Shown here piece by piece: positions 54,826-63,799 of a DNA stretch of 64,000 nucleotides. Where the stretch lies: positions 1,302,001-1,366,000 of the forward strand of contig NZ_CP017480.1 in NCBI RefSeq assembly GCF_001887595.1. Direction: 5' to 3'. This stretch comes from Luteibacter rhizovicinus DSM 16549. GTDB taxonomy: Bacteria > Pseudomonadota > Gammaproteobacteria > Xanthomonadales > Rhodanobacteraceae. The notes beneath the pieces are model-generated. The model did not search any database, had not been told where the DNA came from, and saw only the letters and a program-made list of their open reading frames with translations. Within the stretch, counting starts at the first letter, position 1. Each line of letters starts with the position of its first letter. Both the position numbers and the translations under genes were made by a program.

Positions 54826-55616
54826 GCGACACCGCGACGCGCTATACCGGGCTTACGCTGGAGATCGACGGCCACGTGGCCGTCGTCACGCTCTCCAGCG
54901 CGCCAGCCAACGCCTGGACTCGCGACAGCCTGGTCGCCCTGCGGACCCTCGTCCACGACCTCGATGCCAACCGCGAGATCTATGCCCTGGTGATCACGGG
55001 CGAGGGCGAGAAGTTCTTTTCGGCCGGCGCCGACCTCAAGCAGTTCGCCGACGGCGACAAGGCCGTGGCCCGTGAAGCGGCACGTCGCTTCGGTGAGGCG
55101 TTCGAAGCGCTCTCCGCGTTCCGGGGCGTGAGCATCGCGGCGATCAACGGCTATGCCATGGGTGGCGGCCTCGAGTGCGCCCTGGCCTGCGACCTGCGCA
55201 TCGCCGAGGAGCAGGCGCAGATGGCCTTGCCCGAAGCCGGCGTGGGCCTGCTGCCCTGCGCAGGCGGCACGCAGAACCTCGCTCGTCTGGTCGGCGAAGG
55301 CTGGGCCAAGCGGATGATCCTGCTCGGCGAGCGGGTGGATGCAGCGACCGCGCAGCGCATCGGGCTGGTCGAAGACGTGGTACCGAAGGGCGAATCGCGT
55401 GCTCGCGCGATCGCCTGGGCACTTCAGGCCGGCAAGCAGAGCCCGACCAGTGTCGCGGCCTGCAAGCGCCTGGTCCAGGCCACGCGCACGCAGAGCCACG
55501 CCACGGCCCTGGTCAGCGAGCGCGAAGCCTTCGTCGACCTGTTCGATAGCCAGGACCAGAAAGAAGGTGTGCTGGCCTTTCTCGAGAAGCGCGCGCCGAC
55601 GTGGAAGAACGCATGA
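54822..55616 (+). CDS. Enoyl-CoA hydratase
   Basis: 264 residues of the crotonase fold: GEGEKFFSAGADLKQFA and AINGYAMGGGLECALACDLR with LPEAGVGLLPCAGGTQNLAR, both catalytic glutamates present. It hydrates methacrylyl-CoA to 3-hydroxyisobutyryl-CoA in valine catabolism. It overlaps both neighbours (ATGA). Confidence 0.9.
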   Translation: MSDTATRYTGLTLEIDGHVAVVTLSSAPANAWTRDSLVALRTLVHDLDANREIYALVITGEGEKFFSAGADLKQFADGDKAVAREAARRFGEAFEALSAFRGVSIAAINGYAMGGGLECALACDLRIAEEQAQMALPEAGVGLLPCAGGTQNLARLVGEGWAKRMILLGERVDAATAQRIGLVEDVVPKGESRARAIAWALQAGKQSPTSVAACKRLVQATRTQSHATALVSEREAFVDLFDSQDQKEGVLAFLEKRAPTWKNA

Positions 55617-56794
55617 GCGACACGACTCTCCCGCCGCCGCCCGAAGCACCGGTCCTGTTCGAGGAACGCGTCGCCGACAACGGCAAGCGCATCGGCATCG
55701 CGACACTCAACGCCGCGAAGACGCTCAACGGCCTTTCGCTGGAGATGGCACGACTCCTCGACGAGCGGCTGCGCGCGTGGGCCAGCGACGACGCCGTCGC
55801 CATGGTGGTGTTGCAAGGCGCGGGCGAGAAGGCATTCTGCGCAGGTGGCGATCTGCACAGCCTGTATCGGTCCATGCGCGACTACCAGGCAAGCGGCAGC
55901 ACCGACGTGCGCGACAACACGTATGCCAGCGACTTCTTTTCGGTCGAGTACCGGCTCGACTACCTGATCCATACGTTCCCGAAACCCGTCCTCTGCTGGG
56001 GTCATGGCATCGTCATGGGCGGCGGCATCGGCCTGATGGCGGGCGCGAGCCATCGCGTGGTCACCGAACGCTCGCGGCTCGCCTTCCCGGAGATCACCAT
56101 CGGACTCTATCCGGACGTGGGCGGGAGCTTCCTGCTTCATCGCGTACCGGCGCACGCGGGTGTCTTCCTCGCGCTGACCGGCGCACCACTGACCAGCGGC
56201 GACGCCATCCATGCCGGTCTCGCCGATGTGCAGCTTCCGGCAGACCGTCGTGACGATCTCGATGCCGCGCTGTTGCTCGCCGCATGGACGGATGACCGGC
56301 ACGCGAACGCCGACCTGCTCACGAAGGTGTTGGAGGGCTTCGCGGTGCCGGCTACGCCGGGTCCGCTGCAGGGTCATCGTGGCGCGATCGAGGCCGCCTG
56401 TGCCCACGACGATCTCGACACTGTACTGGCGGCTATCCAGGCCATGCCGGGCGACGATCCCTGGCTGGTCACGGCACGACAGACGCTGGAGGCGGGCGCA
56501 CCGGGGTCGGCACGACTGGCGTTCGCGCTGCAACAGCGCGTCGCGTCTCTTTCGCTGGCGGACACCTTCCGCCTGGAATATGTCGTTTCCCTGCACTGCG
56601 CGGCCTACGGCGATTTCGCCGAAGGCATCCGTGCGTTGCTGATCGACAAGGACCGCACGCCGCGCTGGCGTCCGGCCACCCTGACCAACGCCACGCAGGC
56701 CTGGGTCGAGCCCTTCTTCGTCGAACCCTGGAGCGCGGGCGGACATCCGCTGCGCGACCTGGGTAACGACACCGCACCGAGGACGGAACGATGA
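55613..56794 (+). CDS. 3-hydroxyisobutyryl-CoA hydrolase
   Basis: 393 residues from the ATG at 55613 overlapping the preceding stop. Crotonase fold with the HIBYL-CoA hydrolase pattern: GAGEKAFCAGGDLHSLYRSM, HGIVMGGGIGLMAGASHRVV and FPEITIGLYPDVGGSFLLHR. Longer than hydratases because of the C-terminal helical region (VEPFFVEPWSAG). It releases free 3-hydroxyisobutyrate for the next enzyme, MmsB. Confidence 0.9.
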   Translation: MSDTTLPPPPEAPVLFEERVADNGKRIGIATLNAAKTLNGLSLEMARLLDERLRAWASDDAVAMVVLQGAGEKAFCAGGDLHSLYRSMRDYQASGSTDVRDNTYASDFFSVEYRLDYLIHTFPKPVLCWGHGIVMGGGIGLMAGASHRVVTERSRLAFPEITIGLYPDVGGSFLLHRVPAHAGVFLALTGAPLTSGDAIHAGLADVQLPADRRDDLDAALLLAAWTDDRHANADLLTKVLEGFAVPATPGPLQGHRGAIEAACAHDDLDTVLAAIQAMPGDDPWLVTARQTLEAGAPGSARLAFALQQRVASLSLADTFRLEYVVSLHCAAYGDFAEGIRALLIDKDRTPRWRPATLTNATQAWVEPFFVEPWSAGGHPLRDLGNDTAPRTER

Positions 56795-57681
56795 GTCGCA
56801 TCGCTTTCATCGGCCTGGGCAACATGGGCGGCCCGATGGCCGCCAACCTGCTCAAGGCCGGGCACACGCTGCATGTTTTCGATCTTTCCGCCGATGCGGT
56901 GGCGCAAGCCGTCACCCACGGCGCCACGGCCGCGAACACGGCGATCGACGCCGTGCAAGATGCGGAGGTCGTGATTTCCATGCTGCCGGCGAGCCGCCAC
57001 GTCGAAGGGCTGTACCTCGGCGACGCCGGGCTACTCCGGCACATCGCCGAAGGCGCACTGGTGATCGACTGCAGCACGATCGCCCCGGCATCCGCGCAGA
57101 AGGTGGCTCGCGCCGCTGGCGAGCGTGGCCTCGCGATGATCGATGCGCCCGTGTCCGGCGGCACGGCCGGGGCAGCAGCCGGCACCCTCACCTTCATCGT
57201 CGGCGGTGAGGGCGATGCGCTGGAGCGTGCACGACCGTTGTTGGCCAGCATGGGCAAGAACATCTTCCATGTCGGCGCCAACGGCGCGGGCCAGGTGGCC
57301 AAGCTGTGCAACAACATGGCGCTCGGCGTCATCATGGCGGTGACCGGCGAAGCGATCGCACTCGGTGCGGCGCATGGTCTGGATCCGACCGTGCTGTCGC
57401 AGATGATGGCCGTGAGCACCGCGCGCAGCTGGGCCACCGAAGTCTGCAACCCCTGGCCGGGCGTGCTCGAGAACGCGCCCGCCTCGCGGGGTTACACCGG
57501 CGGCTTCGGCAACGACCTCATGCTCAAAGACCTCGGGCTCGCCGCCGAAGCGGCGATGGGTGTGGGCGCATCGATTCCGCTGGGCGAACTCGCACGCAAT
57601 CTCTATGCGATGAACAGCCAGGCCGGCAACGGCGGCCTGGACTTCTCCAGTGTCGTGAAACTCGTGGCGAAGACGCCTTAG
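56791..57681 (+). CDS. mmsB: 3-hydroxyisobutyrate dehydrogenase
   Basis: 296 residues. NAD-binding IAFIGLGNMGGPMAANLLKA at the N-terminus, the substrate block DAPVSGGTAGAAAGTLTFIV, and the catalytic lysine in GAGQVAKLCNNM. It oxidises 3-hydroxyisobutyrate to methylmalonate semialdehyde, the substrate of MmsA. It is the last valine gene; a short gap with a palindromic operator precedes the Fic gene. Confidence 0.95.
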   Translation: MSRIAFIGLGNMGGPMAANLLKAGHTLHVFDLSADAVAQAVTHGATAANTAIDAVQDAEVVISMLPASRHVEGLYLGDAGLLRHIAEGALVIDCSTIAPASAQKVARAAGERGLAMIDAPVSGGTAGAAAGTLTFIVGGEGDALERARPLLASMGKNIFHVGANGAGQVAKLCNNMALGVIMAVTGEAIALGAAHGLDPTVLSQMMAVSTARSWATEVCNPWPGVLENAPASRGYTGGFGNDLMLKDLGLAAEAAMGVGASIPLGELARNLYAMNSQAGNGGLDFSSVVKLVAKTP

Positions 57682-57692
57682 GTGGTGGCGAA

Positions 57693-57755
57693 TGAGCCGA
57701 TTAGCGGATATATTCGGCTCATTCCGTGAGCCGAATAGCTCCTTCATTCGGCTCA
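57693..57755. promoter_or_regulatory. Duplicated palindromic operator upstream of the Fic gene
   Basis: Two 29-base palindromic units of form TGAGCCGAAT-N9-ATTCGGCTCA (57693-57721 and 57727-57755) separated by five bases; the first unit has one or two mismatches. Four copies of the 10-base word alternate in orientation with centres 34 bp apart. They lie just before the Fic start at 57776. The Fic protein's winged-helix C-terminus is a natural candidate to bind them. Confidence 0.7.
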
Positions 57756-57775
57756 CCCGGCCCGAGAAAGGCGAG

Positions 57776-58921
57776 ATGACCGACCCCCGATGGATCTGGC
57801 AACACGCTGACTGGCCTGCCTTTCACTGGCAGGGAGACCGTGTGCCCGCCCTTTTGCGGGCCTGCCAGTTGGCCCAGGGGCGCCTCCTGGGTGCCGTCGG
57901 GTCGGCCGGTGCCGAGGCCGGACTCGAAACAGAGCTGGATGCGCTGCTGCAGAACATCATCACGTCATCGGCCATCGAGGGTGAGCAACTCAACGCGGGC
58001 TCGGTGCGCTCGTCGCTGGCACGCCGCCTCGGCATCGAGAGCGACGCGGACGGACGCAGCACGCCGCGCAGCGAAGGCCTGGCCGAACTGATGCTGGACG
58101 CGACCCAGCATTACAGGCAACCACTAAATCTCGAACGGCTGTTTCAGTGGCACCACTTGCTGTTCCCTGCCCGGGAGTCACTGCTTCCCGTACGAATCCG
58201 CGTAGGAGAACTTCGAGGTGACGAGCCGATGCAGGTCGTCTCCGGTCGACTCGATAGGCCGACCGTTCACTTCGAAGCACCGCCACGTGACGGCCTCGAG
58301 ACGCAGGTCGACGCATTCCTTAGGTGGTTCGAATCCAGCGTGCATACGTCGACACTGGACCCGCTCCTGCGTGCCGCCGTCGCGCATTTCTGGTTCGTCA
58401 CATTGCATCCCTTCGACGACGGCAACGGGCGCCTGACACGCGCGATCACCGATCTGGCACTGGCCCAGGCCGAACATCAGGCGATCCGCTTTTATACGAT
58501 GTCGGCCAGCATCCTTGCCGATCGTGCGGGCTACTATCGCGTGCTCGAGCACTGTCAGAAAGGCGATCTCGATATCACGGCATGGGTGCTGTGGTTCCTG
58601 CAGACCTTGCTCGATAGCCTGCAGCAGGCGCTGTTGCGTATCGAGCGCGTGCTCGGCAAGGCGCGTTTCTGGCGCGAGCATGGCGACCACGTGCTATCCG
58701 CGGAACAGCGCAAGGTGATCAACCGGCTGCTCGACGGTGGCGAACGTGGTTTCGACGGTGGCATCAACGCCTCGCAATACCAGGCCGTAGCCAAGGTCTC
58801 GAAGGCCACGGCCACGCGTCATCTGGGCGACCTCATGGACAAGGGCCTCCTGCGCAAACTGCCCGGTGGTGGCCGGAGCACGCGCTATGTCGTCGACTGG
58901 CCCATGCAGGCCACACGGTGA
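57776..58921 (+). CDS. Fic-family AMPylase-like protein with N-terminal DUF4172 and C-terminal winged helix
   Basis: 381 residues from the ATG at 57776. Domains in order: DUF4172 at about 1-75 (WIWQHADWPAFHWQ), including the auto-inhibitory helix S64-x3-E68-G69 (TSSAIEGE); Fic core with H211 in LHPFDDGNGRLTRAI; C-terminal winged helix (KVSKATATRHLGDLMDKGLL). The core transfers AMP or another nucleotide to a target protein; the inhibitory glutamate keeps it off by itself. It is inserted between the valine genes and the B12 transporter genes, and its stop overlaps the next start (GTGA). Confidence 0.9.
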   Translation: MTDPRWIWQHADWPAFHWQGDRVPALLRACQLAQGRLLGAVGSAGAEAGLETELDALLQNIITSSAIEGEQLNAGSVRSSLARRLGIESDADGRSTPRSEGLAELMLDATQHYRQPLNLERLFQWHHLLFPARESLLPVRIRVGELRGDEPMQVVSGRLDRPTVHFEAPPRDGLETQVDAFLRWFESSVHTSTLDPLLRAAVAHFWFVTLHPFDDGNGRLTRAITDLALAQAEHQAIRFYTMSASILADRAGYYRVLEHCQKGDLDITAWVLWFLQTLLDSLQQALLRIERVLGKARFWREHGDHVLSAEQRKVINRLLDGGERGFDGGINASQYQAVAKVSKATATRHLGDLMDKGLLRKLPGGGRSTRYVVDWPMQATR

Positions 58922-59952
58922 CGATCCGACGTTCTGCGGGAACACCGCGCATGGCTAGCTTCGGATCGGCCGTCCGTCTCTGGCTCGGCATGCTGATCGT
59001 CGGCGCCATCGCCCTGCTGGCATCCATCCTGCTGGGCGGAGGCGACTCGACCATCGCGGCGTCATGGCAGGGCCTGGTCTCGTCGGCAGACACGCCGATG
59101 CATTCGATCATCTGGGAGCTGCGCCTTCCGCGCTCCATCGCGGCCTACGGCGTGGGCGGCCTGCTGGCGATGTCGGGCTGCCTGATGCAGATCCTGGTGC
59201 GCAATCCCCTGGCCGATCCCTACACCCTCGGCCTTTCCGGCGGCGCCTCGGTCGGCGCCCTGGGTGCCATGTTGGGAGGGTTGGGGGCGGTACTGACGGC
59301 CGCGGGCGCGGCATCGGGCGCACTGCTCGCTTGCGTCGCGGTCTTCGTGCTCGGTCATCGTGACCTGCTTTCGCGGCAACGTGCGGCACAACGTGAGGAC
59401 TCCACCGACCTGATCCTGATCGGCGTCATGCTGGCCTCAGGCTTCGGTGCCATCGTCAGCATGATGCTGGTGCTGGCCCCGGACAAGAATCTTCGCGGCA
59501 TGCTGTTCTGGATGATGGGCGACCTCAGCGGCGTGGCCAATCCGTGGCTGCCCGTGATCAGTCTCCTGTTCGGCGTACTGTGCGTCGTACCGCTTGGGCG
59601 ACAGCTGAACCTGCTCGGTCGCGGTGAAGAATCCGCCAGTGCGCTCGGCGTCCGCCCCAACGTCGTGAAGTCCGCCATCTTCGTCATCGCTTCGCTGGCG
59701 ACCGCCGTGGCCGTGACCACGGCAGGCACGGTGGGCTTCGTCGGACTGGTGGTGCCGCATGCCTTGCGCCGGGTGATCGGCAACGACCAGCGCGTCCTCA
59801 TCCCGGCATGCGCGATCGGTGGCGGCATCGTCGTGGTCGTCGCCGACGCCATATCGCGCATCGTGGCCGATCCCATCCAGTTACCGGTGGGCGCGGTCAT
59901 GGCGGTGATCGGTGTCCCCACCTTCATGTTCCTGCTGGTGAAACGCCGATGA
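58918..59952 (+). CDS. btuC: Vitamin B12 ABC transporter permease, BtuC/FecCD family
   Basis: 344 residues from a GTG overlapping the Fic stop; an ATG at 58951 is an alternative. About ten transmembrane helices and the FecCD pattern (RLPRSIAAYGVGGLLAMSGC, NPLADPYTLGLSGGASVGAL, GTVGFVGLVVPHALRRVIGN). With the ATPase and binding protein that follow it imports B12. FecCD permeases also serve siderophores, but the cobalamin riboswitch supports B12. Confidence 0.85.
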   Translation: MTIRRSAGTPRMASFGSAVRLWLGMLIVGAIALLASILLGGGDSTIAASWQGLVSSADTPMHSIIWELRLPRSIAAYGVGGLLAMSGCLMQILVRNPLADPYTLGLSGGASVGALGAMLGGLGAVLTAAGAASGALLACVAVFVLGHRDLLSRQRAAQREDSTDLILIGVMLASGFGAIVSMMLVLAPDKNLRGMLFWMMGDLSGVANPWLPVISLLFGVLCVVPLGRQLNLLGRGEESASALGVRPNVVKSAIFVIASLATAVAVTTAGTVGFVGLVVPHALRRVIGNDQRVLIPACAIGGGIVVVVADAISRIVADPIQLPVGAVMAVIGVPTFMFLLVKRR

Positions 59953-60737
59953 GCAGCGTCCTCGCCACCGAGGCGGTCAGCCTCTCCGTACGCGAACGCC
60001 TGCTGGTGCAGCAGTTGAGCATGCGCGTCGATCCGGGGCAGGTCTGGTGTGTGCTGGGCCCCAACGGCGCCGGCAAGTCGACCCTGCTACGCACGCTGGC
60101 CGGCTTGCGCGAGCCCGACCAGGGCCGCGTGACCCTGGGTGAGCGCGACATACGATCGTATCGGCCCATCGAACTCGCCCGCTTGCGGGGCTTCCTGCCG
60201 CAATCCATCGTCGACGCCTTCAGCCTCACGGTCATGGAAGCGGTGATCGCCGCGCGTCATCCGCGCCTTCCGTTCTGGGCATGGGGCGATGAAGACCTCG
60301 AACCCGCGCGGAACGCCTTGCGGACCTTCGAACTCGAGGCACTCGCCGAACGCGACGTCACCACGCTGTCCGGCGGCGAACGGCAGCGGGTGAACATCGC
60401 CGCGTTGTTCACCCAGGACGTCGACGTGATGCTCCTCGACGAACCCCTGTCATCGCTGGACCTGCATCACCAGATGAAGACCTTGCACGAGTTGCTGCTG
60501 ACGGCGGAGCGCGAGAACAAATCCGTCGTCTACACCGTGCATGACATCAACCTCGCGTTCCAGCATGCGACGCATGCCGTACTGCTGGACGGCAGCGGCG
60601 GCGCACTCGCCGGCCTCAAGGACGAGGTGATCACCAGCGAGCATCTGTCTGCCGCTTTCCACCACCCCATCCACGGCGTGACTCTCGACGGCGAACGATT
60701 TTTCCGCGCCGGACGCCTTAACGGAATTTCCCCATGA
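59949..60737 (+). CDS. btuD: Vitamin B12 ABC transporter ATP-binding protein
   Basis: 262 residues from the ATG at 59949 overlapping the BtuC stop. Walker A GPNGAGKST, the Q-loop near RGFLPQS, signature LSGGERQRV, Walker B VMLLDEP and the H-loop VYTVHDINL are complete. It powers the permease by ATP hydrolysis. Confidence 0.88.
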   Translation: MSSVLATEAVSLSVRERLLVQQLSMRVDPGQVWCVLGPNGAGKSTLLRTLAGLREPDQGRVTLGERDIRSYRPIELARLRGFLPQSIVDAFSLTVMEAVIAARHPRLPFWAWGDEDLEPARNALRTFELEALAERDVTTLSGGERQRVNIAALFTQDVDVMLLDEPLSSLDLHHQMKTLHELLLTAERENKSVVYTVHDINLAFQHATHAVLLDGSGGALAGLKDEVITSEHLSAAFHHPIHGVTLDGERFFRAGRLNGISP

Positions 60738-61603
60738 TTCGCCGCCTCGCCCTGCTCGCTTTCTTCATCACCGGCGCCGCCAGCGCCGACGTCACGGTGA
60801 CCGACGACGCGGGTCGGGCTGTCGCGCTGAAAGCCCCGGCGCGACGCATCGTCAGCCTGGCACCGAACATCACCGATGCGCTCTTCGCCGCTGGTGCTGG
60901 TGCTTACGTGGTGGGCACGTCGCGTTTCAGCGACTACCCGGCCGAAGCGAAGAAGGTGGCCATCGTCGGCGACGCCACGATGATCGACCTGGAACGCATT
61001 GTCGGGCTCAAACCGGACGTCATCGTCGTCTGGCGCAGCGGGACACCGGCAGCGCAAGTGGAAAAGTTGAGCCGGCTCGGCATCCCGATTTTCTACTCGG
61101 AGACGACGCGGCTCGCCGATGTCGCGCCCGCCACACGCCGCTTCGGGACGCTGGCCGGCACGCAGGACGAAGCGAACAGGAACGCCGCCGCGTTCGACGC
61201 GTCGCTGGCGAAGCTTCGTGGCGAGTACGCGGGCAAGGCGCGCCTGAAGGTGTTCTACCAGATTTGGGACCGCCCCCTGATGACCATCGGGCACGCGCAG
61301 ATCATCGATGACGCCCTCGACCTCTGCGGTGGCGACAATATCTTCGCCGACCTCTCGCAAGCCGCTCCCACCGTGACGCGGGAGGCCGTACTGGCGCGCA
61401 ACCCCGATGTCATCGTCAGCGGCGATGGCGGCCACGATGCCCTGGCGAGCTGGCGGCAAAGCGGCTTCCTGAGCGCCGTGAAGCACGACAACGTCTTCAC
61501 CATCGACGCACCGACGCTTGCCCTGCCCTCGCCCTCGATCCTCGGCAGCGTCGACCTGCTCTGTCATCGGCTGGACGACGCCCGGCGCCGAAGCCAGCGC
61601 TGA
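60734..61603 (+). CDS. btuF: Periplasmic B12-binding protein, BtuF/FhuD-like
   Basis: 289 residues overlapping the BtuD stop. A signal peptide (MIRRLALLAFFITGAASA) then a periplasmic binding fold: RIVSLAPNITDALFAAGAGA, SDYPAEAKKVAIVGDATM, VIVVWRSGTPAAQVEKLSRL. Binds cobalamin and delivers it to BtuC. No TonB-dependent receptor gene is in the window, so outer-membrane uptake must be encoded elsewhere. Confidence 0.85.
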   Translation: MIRRLALLAFFITGAASADVTVTDDAGRAVALKAPARRIVSLAPNITDALFAAGAGAYVVGTSRFSDYPAEAKKVAIVGDATMIDLERIVGLKPDVIVVWRSGTPAAQVEKLSRLGIPIFYSETTRLADVAPATRRFGTLAGTQDEANRNAAAFDASLAKLRGEYAGKARLKVFYQIWDRPLMTIGHAQIIDDALDLCGGDNIFADLSQAAPTVTREAVLARNPDVIVSGDGGHDALASWRQSGFLSAVKHDNVFTIDAPTLALPSPSILGSVDLLCHRLDDARRRSQR

Positions 61604-61692
61604 CCCCGGTCGCGGAAGCCGCGCGGCCTTGCGGTCATCGTCACGTCCGCGTTTCTAGAATCCTGCCGACGCGCCTTTGCGGACCGGTTCCG

Positions 61693-63783
61693 ATGACCCA
61701 GATCACCCCATCCTTGCCCCATGACGACAGCGATCTTTCCTGGCTGGACGGGGGAGGCGAAGCTGGCGCGCTGATTCGTGCGTTCGATTGGACGCACACG
61801 CCGTTGGGACCCCTCGGCGCCTGGCCGCAGAGCCTTCGCACCATCACCAGCATGCTGCTGCTATCGCCGATTCCCATCGTGCTGCTTTGGGGTCCCCAGG
61901 GCCGCATGATTTACAACGATGCCTACTCCGTTTTCGCCGGCGGCCGACATCCGCATCTCCTCGGGTCCGAGGTGCGTAAAGGCTGGGCCGAGATCGCGGA
62001 CTTCAACGATAACGTGATGCGCGTCTGCCTGGCCGGCGGAACCCTGGCCTACAAGGATCAGCAGCTCACGCTCGAGCGACACGGCAAGTCCGAGCCGGTA
62101 TTCATGAACCTGGACTACTCGCCCGTCCTCGATGAAAGCGGCACGCCCGGCGGCGTTATCGCCTTCGTCGTGGAGACCACCGATCGCGTCCGCGCAGAAG
62201 AGAACGTCCGCGAAGGCGAGCGTCGCTTTCGCGAACATCTCGAGGCGATGGTGGCCGAGCGCACGGTCGCGCTCGAGCGTAGTGAGGCCAACCTGCGCAC
62301 GATTTTCGAGACGTCCCATCTGTATCAGTACCTGCTCTCGCCCGACGGCGGCGTCCTCTACGCGAACGCCACCGCACTGGCCGGCATCGAAGCCACACTG
62401 GATGACGTGATCGGCCTGCCGTTCTGGCTCACGCCGTGGTTCGACGGCACACCAGGCATGCCCCAGGCCGTCGAAGCGGCAACGCGACGCGCCAGCACCG
62501 GCCGGAGCGAGGACATGAGCATGGCCTTGAACCTGCCGACGGGCGTGCGCTCGTTCGACTTCTCGATGCGTCCCGTGATGAACGAGGCAGGCGATATCGT
62601 CGCCATGGTTCCCGAAGCCGTCGAGAAGACAGCCCGCATCCAGGCCGAACAGGCGCTGCTTCAGGTGCAAAAAATGGAAGCGCTCGGCAATCTCACGGGT
62701 GGGATCGCGCACGACTTCAACAACCTGCTGATGGCCGTGCAAGGCAGTCTCGAGCTGCTGCGTGAGAGCATGCCGGAGCAACCACGGCTGACGCGCCTGG
62801 TGGCCAATGCCATCGCCGGCGCCGAGCGCGGCAGCGCACTGACACGCCGCATGCTCGCCTTCGCGCGGCGTCAGGACCTGACGACCGAGCGCATCGATCT
62901 GCGTCGTCTCGTCGAGGACATGACCGAACTGCTGCGCCGTTCACTCGGACCGACGATCGCCCTGGAGACGTACTTCGGCGCGCGCGTTCCGCCCATCCAG
63001 GCGGACGCCAACCAACTGGAGACCGCGCTGCTCAATCTCGCGGTCAACGCGCGCGATGCGATGGACGGTGCGGGTCGGCTCGTGATCGCCACGGACGAAG
63101 CCTGGGTGCAGAACGGCCATGCGTCGCTTGCGCCAGGTCGCTATGTTCGCCTCTCCGTCTCCGATTCGGGTGCGGGCATGGACGACGCCATGCTCAAGCG
63201 GGCGATCGAACCCTTCTTCACGACCAAGGGCGTCGGCAAAGGGACGGGCCTCGGCTTGTCCATGGTGCATGGACTGTCCGAGCAACTCGGTGGCGCGCTG
63301 ATTCTGCGCAGTCGCGTGGACGAAGGCACGACGGCCGAGATCTGGTTGCCTGCGGCTCCGGAACATGCGGGCACCGCCCCAGGCGAACCGCGACACGAAC
63401 CGGTAATGGCGCGCTGTGCACCCGAATCGACCCTCAGCATCCTCATGGTGGACGACGACGACCTCGTTCGCACCACCACGGTCGACATGCTGGAAGCGCT
63501 CGGTTACCAGGTCATCCCCGCACGATCGGGCTACGAAGCGCTGCAGGTGCTCGAAGCAACATGCGTGGATCTCGTCATCACCGATCACGCGATGCCGCAG
63601 ATGACCGGTACCCAGCTCGCCGAGCGCATACGCGAGCGCTGGCCGGACCTGCCGATGATCATGGCGACCGGGTACGCCGACCTTCCCGCCGGCCCCCAGA
63701 TCGAGATACCGCGCTTGGCCAAGCCGTACTCCCAGGCCACCTTGGCCGACGCCGTGCAACGCGTGGTGTCGCGATCACGCTGA
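61693..63783 (+). CDS. Hybrid sensor histidine kinase/response regulator
   Basis: 696 residues with no transmembrane helices, so cytosolic. PAS/GAF-type regions (WTHTPLGPLGAWPQSLRTIT near residue 33 and a second PAS near 210) precede a HisKA domain with H340 in GGIAHDFNNLL, an HATPase_c domain (NLAVNARDAMDG, GTGLGLSMVHGLSEQLGG) and a C-terminal receiver (MVDDDDLVRTTTVDML, D631 in LVITDHAMPQMTG). It senses an internal signal and passes phosphate to its own receiver. No output gene is adjacent. Confidence 0.92.
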   Translation: MTQITPSLPHDDSDLSWLDGGGEAGALIRAFDWTHTPLGPLGAWPQSLRTITSMLLLSPIPIVLLWGPQGRMIYNDAYSVFAGGRHPHLLGSEVRKGWAEIADFNDNVMRVCLAGGTLAYKDQQLTLERHGKSEPVFMNLDYSPVLDESGTPGGVIAFVVETTDRVRAEENVREGERRFREHLEAMVAERTVALERSEANLRTIFETSHLYQYLLSPDGGVLYANATALAGIEATLDDVIGLPFWLTPWFDGTPGMPQAVEAATRRASTGRSEDMSMALNLPTGVRSFDFSMRPVMNEAGDIVAMVPEAVEKTARIQAEQALLQVQKMEALGNLTGGIAHDFNNLLMAVQGSLELLRESMPEQPRLTRLVANAIAGAERGSALTRRMLAFARRQDLTTERIDLRRLVEDMTELLRRSLGPTIALETYFGARVPPIQADANQLETALLNLAVNARDAMDGAGRLVIATDEAWVQNGHASLAPGRYVRLSVSDSGAGMDDAMLKRAIEPFFTTKGVGKGTGLGLSMVHGLSEQLGGALILRSRVDEGTTAEIWLPAAPEHAGTAPGEPRHEPVMARCAPESTLSILMVDDDDLVRTTTVDMLEALGYQVIPARSGYEALQVLEATCVDLVITDHAMPQMTGTQLAERIRERWPDLPMIMATGYADLPAGPQIEIPRLAKPYSQATLADAVQRVVSRSR

Positions 63784-63799
63784 CCGTGCAGGGAAAGCC

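Noticed and set aside
58918-61603. Siderophore rather than B12 transporter
   Set aside because: FecCD and FhuD-like proteins can carry siderophores, but the cobalamin riboswitch at the head of the same gene run and BtuF-type features make B12 the better call.
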